Below are positions 31,009 to 38,332 of a stretch of 44,873 nucleotides of DNA, piece by piece. Origin of the DNA: Acidithiobacillus sp. (GTDB lineage: Bacteria; Pseudomonadota; Gammaproteobacteria; Acidithiobacillales; Acidithiobacillaceae); assembly GCA_028065135.1 (NCBI GenBank), contig JAPTWR010000089.1, positions 1 through 44,873 on the forward strand. Direction: 5' to 3'. The notes under the pieces are model-generated. The model saw only the letters and a program-made list of their open reading frames with translations. It was not told where the DNA came from and did no database searches. Position 1 is the stretch's first letter, and every line of letters begins with the position of its first letter. Both the position numbers and the translations under genes were made by a program.

Positions 31009-32451
31009 ATGCCCATCATCGACCGTATCATCCCCCAGGACGCCGGCACCATTGAAGCCGGTTCCACCATCAACAAGTCCAAACAGATTCTTGACGAAGA
31101 AGAGGCCCTTACCGCGAAGAAAAAACGGCTGGCCGAGCAGGATGCAGGCACCAGGCCTGGCGTTGTTTTGCCCACCCTTCCCAAGGCTGACAAGCCCGAA
31201 AAGATATTGGACGCCACGGGCCGCATCAAGCATATCGATCATGGCGACAAAATCCGGGTTCCCTTTACCAGTATGATCGGCATCGGCAAAGCGGCTGCTG
31301 CTCGCCGCGAGCAATTTGTGGGGGAGGCGCTGGACAAGATGGCGGAACGGGTCGGCCCTGCCCGCAATCTGAAGATCAGCGGTAACCGCGTTTTCATGGA
31401 AACCGCCATCAAGCACGCCGTTGCCAATGGCATTCCGCTGGAGTGCCCTGAGCAAAAATGGCAGAAAGAATATGAACGGGCACTAAACCAGACGCCTAAG
31501 CAAAAACTCGCATTTGGAGTTGCCGGATCCGTGACTGCTGGTGGTGCTGCACCTGCAACCGAAAAGTCTGCCGCCATCGAGCGGGAAACGGCTGCCCCTG
31601 CGCCCGAGAAAACCAAAGCCGTGGAGGTGGAAGCCCCTGAAAAAGAAAAACCAACGATGCTTGGGTCAGATGCGCCGAAAGCCGATAAAGAACCACCGCT
31701 GAAAAACTTTGGCGGCATGGATCTCGCGCAAGTGCCTGGTCAGGATCGTTATGTGGTAGTCATCCCTGGTGAACAACCTGACGTCACCCGCCATTCTCTG
31801 ACCATCTCACGTGAAGAGATGCTGTCTGCGGAGAAAACCCTCAAAATCACTGATCCGGCTTTGGCTGAAGGTGTTGCCAAAAGTTTGGAAAAGGGTGTCC
31901 GGGTAGCGCCGGCAATTCAGAATGCGGCTCTGGCATTCGCAGAGCAGCAAGGCGTGCCGCTCCATAGTCAGACACTGTCAAGGAAAACCGCTGAGTTAAA
32001 TGGCGTACAAACACCTGCATTGGCCCGGCTCTGGGAAAACCGCGTGAATGACTATAACAAAGGACAGAAGTATATGCATCGGCATGATCAGGAAAGGCTG
32101 GTGGAGTTCCCCGACGGTCGTAAGATTCACCCGGAGACCGCTCTATTCAATATGCACGCGGAGAAGGTGGATATTCACAAGGAAAAGCAGGTCTCCGGCA
32201 GGTTGTTGTCGGTCGTAGCTGACAACAAGGTTACGAATTTCCACATGGTTCGGGCTGGCAAGCCGCTGGTGGTCACCATGCCGACAGAGAAGGTGGAGGG
32301 TGGCGTGGAAAAAGTCCGTCCGCTGGCTCACAAGTCGATGGATGGGAAGCAGGTCAAATTGTCGCTCAACAAGGAGGGCAAGGTGATCGTCGAGGACCGT
32401 AGCCGTGAGAAAGTGAAAGAGCAGCAGACAGGCAAAGGCCAGCAGGTTTAG
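31009..32451 (+). CDS. LPD7-like polyvalent protein
   Basis: A 480-residue protein starting MPIIDRIIPQDAGTIEAGST. Residues about 125-155 (ISGNRVFMETAIKHAVANGI, PLECPEQKWQKEYERAL) match the style of the LPD7 domain (large polyvalent protein-associated domain). An Ala/Glu/Lys/Pro linker follows (about 175-230), then a globular middle and a C-terminal beta-rich segment (VSGRLLSVVADNKVTNFHMV, ending VKLSLNKEGKVIVED). That segment resembles, more distantly, the C-terminal domain of the next three proteins. LPD domains occur in proteins thought to enter recipient cells with conjugative or phage DNA. It heads the cluster and shares its operator-like leader with the ArdC gene. Confidence 0.65.
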   Translation: MPIIDRIIPQDAGTIEAGSTINKSKQILDEEEALTAKKKRLAEQDAGTRPGVVLPTLPKADKPEKILDATGRIKHIDHGDKIRVPFTSMIGIGKAAAARREQFVGEALDKMAERVGPARNLKISGNRVFMETAIKHAVANGIPLECPEQKWQKEYERALNQTPKQKLAFGVAGSVTAGGAAPATEKSAAIERETAAPAPEKTKAVEVEAPEKEKPTMLGSDAPKADKEPPLKNFGGMDLAQVPGQDRYVVVIPGEQPDVTRHSLTISREEMLSAEKTLKITDPALAEGVAKSLEKGVRVAPAIQNAALAFAEQQGVPLHSQTLSRKTAELNGVQTPALARLWENRVNDYNKGQKYMHRHDQERLVEFPDGRKIHPETALFNMHAEKVDIHKEKQVSGRLLSVVADNKVTNFHMVRAGKPLVVTMPTEKVEGGVEKVRPLAHKSMDGKQVKLSLNKEGKVIVEDRSREKVKEQQTGKGQQV

Positions 32452-32461
32452 TTTCATCACG

Positions 32462-32481
32462 GACACTATTTTTATGGTGTC
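32462..32481. promoter_or_regulatory. GACAC/GTGTC operator-like dyad before the ArdC-type gene
   Basis: GACAC-TATTTTTATG-GTGTC, followed by CTCGTCTAACCCAAGGAGCA; it matches the leader of the 31009 gene in order and spacing. Confidence 0.5.
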
Positions 32482-32506
32482 TCTCGTCTAACCCAAGGAG
32501 CAGACG

Positions 32507-34930
32507 ATGGCTACAAAATCCGAAAAACCAGACCTCCGCGCGCAATTGGCGGAGGAACTCATTAAGCGTGTCGAACAAGGCACGGCGTCGTGGCAGAAGC
32601 CATGGGATCCATCCATGGGCGACGATACCCCCATCAACGCCATCACCGGCAAGCCTTACCGCGGCGTCAACCGCGAACTCCTCAGCACCTTTGGCCCCAG
32701 CAATGGCGACAATCGCTTTTGCACCTACAAGCAGGCCGCCGAAAAAGGCTGGCAGGTGCGTAAGGGTACGCACGGTTATCCCATTGAAAAGTGGTCAACC
32801 TATGAGAAAGAGATAACCGACGAAAAGACCGGTGACCAGTCCGTTGAGCAGCGCATGGGCGTGCGGTATTACACCGTTTTCCATGCCTCACAAATTGACG
32901 GTATCCCGCCACTGGAACGGCCCGCTGTCGAGAAACAGATTGATCCGGACCAGCGCATCGACGCCATGCTGGTGTCCATGGGGGTCAGCCAGGACAATGG
33001 AGGCAACCGTGCTTTTTACCGGGTGTCACCGGATCACATCCGGATGCCGCCTCTGTCCGCGTTCCCGACCGCCGGCGACTACGATACCGTGCGGCTGCAT
33101 GAAGCGTCCCACGCCACAGGACATCCCAGCCGGTTAAACCGTGATCTATCCGGGCAGTTTGGTTCTCCAAAGTATGCAAAAGAAGAGTTGCGCGCGGAGA
33201 TTTCCTCCGCGATGACTTCCCGCATGCTGGGCATCGCTTTTGACCCGGACCAGGTGAAGGCGACCGAACAGAGCCGCGTGGAGGGCGTCACGAATACCGC
33301 CGCGTATCTGGCCTCCTGGCTGCGGTCGCTGCCGGGAAAAGACCGGACCAAAGAGTTGATGGCGGCCATTTCCGACGCACAGAAAATCTCTGACCATCTT
33401 TTGAGTCATGCGCCGGAATTGCAGGTGGAGCAGGGACAACAGAAAGAACGGTCAACCGTCTCCCGTGGCGATTACGTCCGCTATGCGGATGAGACTGGGA
33501 AAGAGCGGGAAGGCGTCGTGCTTGATGACGCCGCTGCGGGAGAGGCTACTCGTGTGCGCGGAATATACCGCTGGTCGAACGGCATGCCCGGCATGGATGG
33601 CGCCGACCATGTCTCTCCGGTCATTCTGCCACCACTGGCTGAGCATCTGCCCGGCACGGTGAAAACCGGACCAGACCTGGACGCCATCGACCCCAAAACG
33701 GACGCCTACAAGCTGACCATGGGCAACAACATTGAACGTAATAAGGCGGAGTATGCCGTGCTGCGGTCCGTTGAGACGGCACGGGGCGTCCCTGACCCAC
33801 ATCTCATGCCAATACCACAGCAGCAACAGGCGGTGGATATCCAGGAGTTCAATCGCGGCGACCTTTTCAAATATAAGGATATCACCGGACGCGATCATGT
33901 GGGGGTGTCCTTGCGTGATGCACCCTTTGATGAGAAAGGCGGGGCTCCCATGCGCTGGAAAGATGTGGTGACGGGGTCGGACGGCAAGCCACATATCATG
34001 CCTGGCGATGTTCTGGGCCGCATTGAGCGGGGCAATGTATCGGGCTATGCGCCCAACGCTGTGCCCGGTATCGGAAAGCTGGATTTTCAAAGTGCTGATT
34101 ATGAGAAGGACAAAGACCGCTTCCCGGGTGTGAAAGCCGCCCTGGAGTTCCGCGTGGAGTCTGTTATGCATCAGAACGGTATCCAGTTCCATGGTGCCCC
34201 TGAAAAAGGGCTGCACCCCTGCAAGGGGGTGGAGAAGGATATCCAGAAAGGGGATTACGTCGCTTTCCGCACACCGGACGGCACAGTGCAGGAGGGTATC
34301 GCACTCGGCGCATGGACTGACGGGGATGTGGTTTTTCAGCCCACCAAACGCGACCATGATGAAGGAGATAGGGCCGCTGTCTGGCCCGCCGACGCCCGCA
34401 TTGCGACGGTGGAGAAAGAGGCTATGTTGGCCCATATACCGGGTGTTGCCGGGGATATTGCGATGGACCACCTGAATACCCGGTCCACAGAATATCAAAC
34501 GGCATCCATGGCGGATATCACCAAGGCGGCGTATGCACTGGAGCGGAATATTGACGCGGCGATGCCCGCCGAGAAATTCCGTGCGCTTGGCTTGCCGGCT
34601 GCAAGTCTTTCGGCTGCAAGCCTGCAACATGAAGCGCGGATTGGAAAAACCAGAGAGGGGCTGTCCGCACCGGATGTGGTGGTGATCGGCACCGAGCCCG
34701 GTCAGCAGCGCCGCTGGACGGGGAAAGTGGCGGGCATCAGTGAGGACAGGAAGACTATCGATATCACCGCCATGGGTAAAACGCAGAGCATCGTGGATGC
34801 CCAGGGCCGGCCTTTCCCCACTGAAATACAGCCTGGCCAATATGGAAAAGTGGTACTGGATAAATCAGGCAGCCTGACATTCGATGGCAAAGATAAAACC
34901 CGCGGTAGATCACGAGGAGTGGCCCAATGA
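32507..34930 (+). CDS. ArdC-type zincin polyvalent protein
   Basis: An 807-residue protein. The ArdC N-terminal ssDNA-binding domain is clear (LRAQLAEELIKRVEQGTASW, INAITGKPYRGVNRELL, then RKGTHGYPIEKWS). A zincin metallopeptidase domain follows (YDTVRLHEASHATGHPSRLN; HEASH is an HExxH site, about residue 203, with the downstream EELRAEISSAM Glu). Three SH3-like repeats come next (about 319-385, 450-512, 582-650), each opening GD(Y/L)..Y..(T/D)G...(E/V)G(V/I). The C-terminal 80 residues (GQQRRWTGKVAGISEDRKTI to the end) are shared with the next two proteins. ArdC proteins protect incoming single-stranded DNA and counter restriction on entry. AAGGAG precedes the ATG. Its stop overlaps the next start by ATGA. 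Confidence 0.88.
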   Translation: MATKSEKPDLRAQLAEELIKRVEQGTASWQKPWDPSMGDDTPINAITGKPYRGVNRELLSTFGPSNGDNRFCTYKQAAEKGWQVRKGTHGYPIEKWSTYEKEITDEKTGDQSVEQRMGVRYYTVFHASQIDGIPPLERPAVEKQIDPDQRIDAMLVSMGVSQDNGGNRAFYRVSPDHIRMPPLSAFPTAGDYDTVRLHEASHATGHPSRLNRDLSGQFGSPKYAKEELRAEISSAMTSRMLGIAFDPDQVKATEQSRVEGVTNTAAYLASWLRSLPGKDRTKELMAAISDAQKISDHLLSHAPELQVEQGQQKERSTVSRGDYVRYADETGKEREGVVLDDAAAGEATRVRGIYRWSNGMPGMDGADHVSPVILPPLAEHLPGTVKTGPDLDAIDPKTDAYKLTMGNNIERNKAEYAVLRSVETARGVPDPHLMPIPQQQQAVDIQEFNRGDLFKYKDITGRDHVGVSLRDAPFDEKGGAPMRWKDVVTGSDGKPHIMPGDVLGRIERGNVSGYAPNAVPGIGKLDFQSADYEKDKDRFPGVKAALEFRVESVMHQNGIQFHGAPEKGLHPCKGVEKDIQKGDYVAFRTPDGTVQEGIALGAWTDGDVVFQPTKRDHDEGDRAAVWPADARIATVEKEAMLAHIPGVAGDIAMDHLNTRSTEYQTASMADITKAAYALERNIDAAMPAEKFRALGLPAASLSAASLQHEARIGKTREGLSAPDVVVIGTEPGQQRRWTGKVAGISEDRKTIDITAMGKTQSIVDAQGRPFPTEIQPGQYGKVVLDKSGSLTFDGKDKTRGRSRGVAQ

Positions 34931-36060
34931 ACACTAGCGAAATAACACCAGTTGATATTGAATCACAACTGACCAGTGCGAACCCCGCCGAACGGCTGGA
35001 GGCGGTGCATGGTTATGCGGACATTCTGACCCAGCAGCAGGTGGACCGCGCGCTGACCGACCGGGAGCCGTCCGTCCGCGCCTTTGCGGTAGCGGGGCTT
35101 TCCCGTGGCATGGGAGACATCCAGGTGGAGCGGGCGCTGACCGATGAAGCGCCGGAGGTGCGTGCGCTGGCCGTATCCGGCTTTTCCAGGCGCATGAACG
35201 ACGTGCAGGTGGAGCGCGCGCTTGCCGATCAGGATATCGAGGTACGCAAGGTCGCCGTGACGGATCTCGCGCCGCGTATGAAAGATGTTCAGGTGGAACG
35301 CGCTTTGACCGACCGGGATTCCGGCGTGCGCATGGAAGCCGTCCAGGCACTCACCCCGCGCATGAATGATGCCCAGGTGGAGCGCGCCTTGCTCGATCCA
35401 AATTACAAGGCCCGTGCCCACGTCATGGGCAGCCTGTCCAGCCGGGTGCCCGATGAGAAGGTGGAGCGGGAGTTGACGATCCGCAATGCCGCATGGCGCG
35501 CCGTCGCGGTCGAGAAGCTGGCGGACCGGCTATCCGATCCACAGGTGGAGAGGGCCTTGCTGGACCAGAGTCCAGAGGTGCGTGAGGTAGCAGTCCAGGC
35601 GCTGCATCCCCGGCTGACGGATCGGCAGATTGATCGCGCGGCGCTGGACCCCTCCCCTGATGTCCGGAAAAGCATCAGCACGTTGGTGCCCGACAGGGTG
35701 AGGGCTGTCGCCAATACCGTGGCATCGCCAGAACTCGCGACACAGCCGAAACCCGCGTTTTATCCGTTTCCGATACCGCAATCCTCGCCATCGCAGATTG
35801 TCCTGGGTTTTGAGCAGGGACAGACCCGGCATTTCACTGGTGAGATTCGCGGGGTCGGCGAATCTCACCAAACGCTGTCGGTGCGGGCCCTGGGTAAAGA
35901 CGTGTCCGTCATCGATGCACGCGGCCGCCCGTTCCCGCCGGAAATTCAGCCGGGCCTATACGGAAAATTAAAGCTGGACAGGTCTGGCGATGTGGTATTT
36001 GAGGGCAAGGGGTTGGCCAAAACCCAGCAGAGAACCTTGCAGTCCGGGGGTATCCAATGA
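34927..36060 (+). CDS. HEAT-type repeat protein with the shared C-terminal domain
   Basis: A 377-residue protein made of nine repeats of 28 residues (about residues 8-260) with consensus QVERAL.D...EVR..AV..L..RM.D, that is an 84-bp period in the DNA, resembling leucine-rich-variant or PBS-lyase HEAT repeats. Such solenoids bind proteins or DNA. A Pro-rich linker leads to the shared domain (GQTRHFTGEIRGVGESHQTL, then VIDARGRPFPPEIQPGLYGK, LDRSGDVVFEG; about 294-377). Start and stop overlap both neighbours by four bases, so the three genes are translated in fixed ratio. I see no catalytic motif; a target-binding partner of the zincin is a reasonable guess. Confidence 0.85.
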   Translation: MNTSEITPVDIESQLTSANPAERLEAVHGYADILTQQQVDRALTDREPSVRAFAVAGLSRGMGDIQVERALTDEAPEVRALAVSGFSRRMNDVQVERALADQDIEVRKVAVTDLAPRMKDVQVERALTDRDSGVRMEAVQALTPRMNDAQVERALLDPNYKARAHVMGSLSSRVPDEKVERELTIRNAAWRAVAVEKLADRLSDPQVERALLDQSPEVREVAVQALHPRLTDRQIDRAALDPSPDVRKSISTLVPDRVRAVANTVASPELATQPKPAFYPFPIPQSSPSQIVLGFEQGQTRHFTGEIRGVGESHQTLSVRALGKDVSVIDARGRPFPPEIQPGLYGKLKLDRSGDVVFEGKGLAKTQQRTLQSGGIQ

Positions 36061-37550
36061 GTATCGCCACGAAAACCCACGAGTTTCCCTTACGTGCCAA
36101 AGTGGACGGCCAGGGCCGCACCCATATTTACCAGCGCAAAACAGCCGGTGAGTTACTGGTCGGGGAGCACCTTCTGGAGCATGTCATTGGTCATAAACCG
36201 ATGGTGGCAACCCCCGTTCTGGCTATTGAACGGATGGATGACGGTATTATGGTCACCATCCCTGACCGACATGGATCCAACGAACCCGTGGATGAGTTGT
36301 ATCCCGCTGACAAGTCGGTATTTGTCAGCAAAACGCCGCACCTGGAGCAGTACGATCCGGAACAGAATGTTTTCGTGCAAATGGATAAAAGGATGGAGCG
36401 TCAAATGGCGGAAATAGACCGACAGAAAGTGGACGAGATGCTGTCCAGCCCAGACGAACACACGCGAGCCATCGGTGTAAGCCGGATGTACCCGGAAATG
36501 ACGGACGGGCAGGTCAACCGGGCGCTACAAGACAGTAACTGGATAGTTCGCATGAACACGCTGATCAAGGCGATGGACGCCGGAGAGACGGATCGTGTCG
36601 ATGACCAGGTGGCGCACACGCTGATGAGCGACAAAAAGCCCGAAATTTACAAACGGGCGCAACGATTGTTTCAGGACCGGGATTTATCCCATTGGGATAA
36701 ATCCCATTTTTCGCAACAACAGGAGGGTGGTGTCATGGAAGCAGATAAAGAAGGTAAGCAGTTCGGAGCCATTCAGGGAGCCATTCTGGGTGAGGATGGA
36801 AAATGGCGGAATCTGTCCGCTTACGTGGACAAGGAAGGCAAACTGGTCGGATCCCTGGAAGCGGACGGTGTGAAGCATAAATTGGAGTTTGCTGAAAAGG
36901 AAAAGGAGGGCAAGAAGTCGCTTGGTGCAATGGTCAAACGCGAAGACGGTCCGGATATCTATGTCCGTATTGCCGGTGTGGATAGCAGGAATGGCCGTTT
37001 TGCCAGCATGTCGCTGTCCGAGAAAACCCCGGACGACAAGTGGCAGGGCATCCAGGGCAAAGGTGGCGGTTTGCACATGAACGATGCCTTGCTGGACGGC
37101 AAGGGTGTCCATTCCAGGGAAGCGCAGTTTATCGAGAAGACGCTGGACGTGGGGCCGGGGGCGCTGATTCCGGTCAAAGCGCGCGAGAAGGCGGTTGAGC
37201 AGGAGCAGACCGCCGCCGCCAAGTCATCTCCTGAAAAGGCGGATCGCTCGCGGGAAGTAATAGCCTCCCAAGCGCCGGAACAGACGGTAACCCTTGGGGA
37301 GGAACCCGGCAATCAGCGCCGTTGGACGGGTAAGATCGTGGGCATTGCGGAAGATCGCAAGTCGGTCGATATGCAGTCCACCGGCAAGGTTTCCCGCGTG
37401 ATCGATGGGCAGGGCAAGGAATTTCCGGCGGAAATCAAGGTTGGCGACTACGGAAAACTCCTGCACGGCAAGACTGGCCCGCAGTTTGCGGTCCAGGAAC
37501 AGCAGCGCGGCAAGGAAAAGGGTAAAGGTGGTCGGGAGATCACGGCGTAA
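36057..37550 (+). CDS. third polyvalent-type protein with the shared C-terminal domain
   Basis: A 497-residue protein starting MSIATKTHEFPLRAKVDGQG. The N-terminal 110 residues are a beta-rich domain (VFVSKTPHLEQYDPEQNVFV). Residues about 120-215 hold two or three divergent HEAT-like units (SPDEHTRAIGVSRMYPEMTD, GQVNRALQDSNWIVRMNTLI). A middle domain (about 225-345, GAIQGAILGEDGKWRNLSAY) resembles a small beta protein with self-similar strands. The shared domain ends the protein (about 412-497, GNQRRWTGKIVGIAEDRKSV, VIDGQGKEFPAEIKVGDYGK). It is the last gene of the operon and is followed by a strong terminator. One dispersed CGCGGGAAG element is embedded in its linker. Function unknown. Confidence 0.8.
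   Translation: MSIATKTHEFPLRAKVDGQGRTHIYQRKTAGELLVGEHLLEHVIGHKPMVATPVLAIERMDDGIMVTIPDRHGSNEPVDELYPADKSVFVSKTPHLEQYDPEQNVFVQMDKRMERQMAEIDRQKVDEMLSSPDEHTRAIGVSRMYPEMTDGQVNRALQDSNWIVRMNTLIKAMDAGETDRVDDQVAHTLMSDKKPEIYKRAQRLFQDRDLSHWDKSHFSQQQEGGVMEADKEGKQFGAIQGAILGEDGKWRNLSAYVDKEGKLVGSLEADGVKHKLEFAEKEKEGKKSLGAMVKREDGPDIYVRIAGVDSRNGRFASMSLSEKTPDDKWQGIQGKGGGLHMNDALLDGKGVHSREAQFIEKTLDVGPGALIPVKAREKAVEQEQTAAAKSSPEKADRSREVIASQAPEQTVTLGEEPGNQRRWTGKIVGIAEDRKSVDMQSTGKVSRVIDGQGKEFPAEIKVGDYGKLLHGKTGPQFAVQEQQRGKEKGKGGREITA
37243..37261 (+). repeat. dispersed CGCGGGAAG element, intragenic
   Basis: ATCGCTCGCGGGAAGTAAT; arms are imperfect. It encodes RSREV in the linker of the third polyvalent-type protein. 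Confidence 0.6.
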
Positions 37551-37579
37551 GAGTTGGTGCGTTGGTCTTTGCATGGTTC

Positions 37580-37604
37580 CCCGCCTGTTTTGCGGGCGGG
37601 TTTT
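37580..37604 (+). terminator. terminator of the polyvalent operon
   Basis: CCCGCC, a nine-base loop and GGCGGG followed by TTTT. It separates the operon from the convergent toxin-antitoxin pair. Confidence 0.75.
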
Positions 37605-37614
37605 ATGAGCGCGG

Positions 37615-37980
37615 TTATGCCACAGCGCTCAAGGACAGGTGAATCTCCACGTCATCCCAGGGCACGAAAACCTGCTGGTCTTCCGTCTTGTCAATAAGAT
37701 GGTGTTCCATGAGTTTTTGCACGTCGGCATGTACATTACTGTAGTTTCTGCCGAGTTGCTTGGCGAGCGCGTAGATGGATTGCGGCCCATCCTTTTTGAG
37801 GTGTTCCAGCAGCACCAACCGCGCCGGCGTCAACTCACGAAAAAGCTGTGCGGAATCGGAAAAACTCAGATGATAATCCGCTTCCGGCAGAATCTCTCCC
37901 CGGTCCAGTTTTTCGGCGATCTCCTGCATTTCGCGGAATAGCGCACTGGTGGACGTGATGCTGATAATGGCTTTAGTCAT
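37615..37980 (-). CDS. winged-HTH antitoxin (TumA/COG4190-like)
   Basis: A 121-residue protein starting MTKAIISITSTSALFREMQE, with AGGAG eight bases before the ATG. A winged helix is visible (LVLLEHLKKDGPQSIYALAK, QLGRNYSNVHADVQKLMEHH). Family members are predicted regulators encoded after a DUF6516 toxin; the antitoxin neutralises the toxin and represses the operon. Its start overlaps the toxin stop by eight bases. Confidence 0.8.
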   Translation of the reverse strand: MTKAIISITSTSALFREMQEIAEKLDRGEILPEADYHLSFSDSAQLFRELTPARLVLLEHLKKDGPQSIYALAKQLGRNYSNVHADVQKLMEHHLIDKTEDQQVFVPWDDVEIHLSLSAVA

Positions 37981-38266
37981 GGGGTTCTCCTGTCCATCTT
38001 TGCACATCCCGCTCGAAGTCTTTCACCAAGGCAGACAGCGATGAGAAAACATAGGAGTCTTCCGTGTCACCATAATGCCGGTGGTCCCCTTTGCCCGTTT
38101 CGTTGTCATACCGCACCAGGCATTGCCCGTTCCTGCCGCAGTAGAACCGGTATTTGAAGCCGTGCGGACGCTCCGGTGAAGGCTCTGGAAGTGGCCAGAT
38201 CACGGCCTCGATGATGACATCATCAGACCGGACTTCCTTCTTGTAAAATACGCGGACCGCTTTCAT
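37973..38266 (-). CDS. TumE-type toxin (DUF6516-like)
   Basis: A 97-residue protein starting MKAVRVFYKKEVRSDDVIIE. The central KYRFYCGRNGQCLVRYDNET then GKGDHRHYGDTEDSYVF is the signature of the DUF6516/TumE family as I remember it. ATG 38275 is an alternative start three codons upstream; neither has a good ribosome-binding site. The toxin precedes its antitoxin. Its promoter region overlaps that of the divergent traF gene. Confidence 0.8.
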   Translation of the reverse strand: MKAVRVFYKKEVRSDDVIIEAVIWPLPEPSPERPHGFKYRFYCGRNGQCLVRYDNETGKGDHRHYGDTEDSYVFSSLSALVKDFERDVQRWTGEPHD

Positions 38267-38315
38267 ATATTGCATGATAGGCAATACACACCCACAGATC
38301 AACAAGTCCTCAACT

Positions 38316-38324
38316 GGTGCTATA
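38316..38324 (+). promoter_or_regulatory. GGTGCTATA promoter box before traF
   Basis: CTGGTGCTATATAACTGGC. The traF ATG is only nine bases past the box, so the predicted transcription start falls on or next to the ATG. Confidence 0.6.
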
Positions 38325-38332
38325 TAACTGGC

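Noticed and set aside
34117..34133. CCGCTTCCCGGGTGTG, partial match to the leader element
   Set aside because: Inside the ArdC-type gene in a well-explained reading frame, and it lacks the GCAT end.
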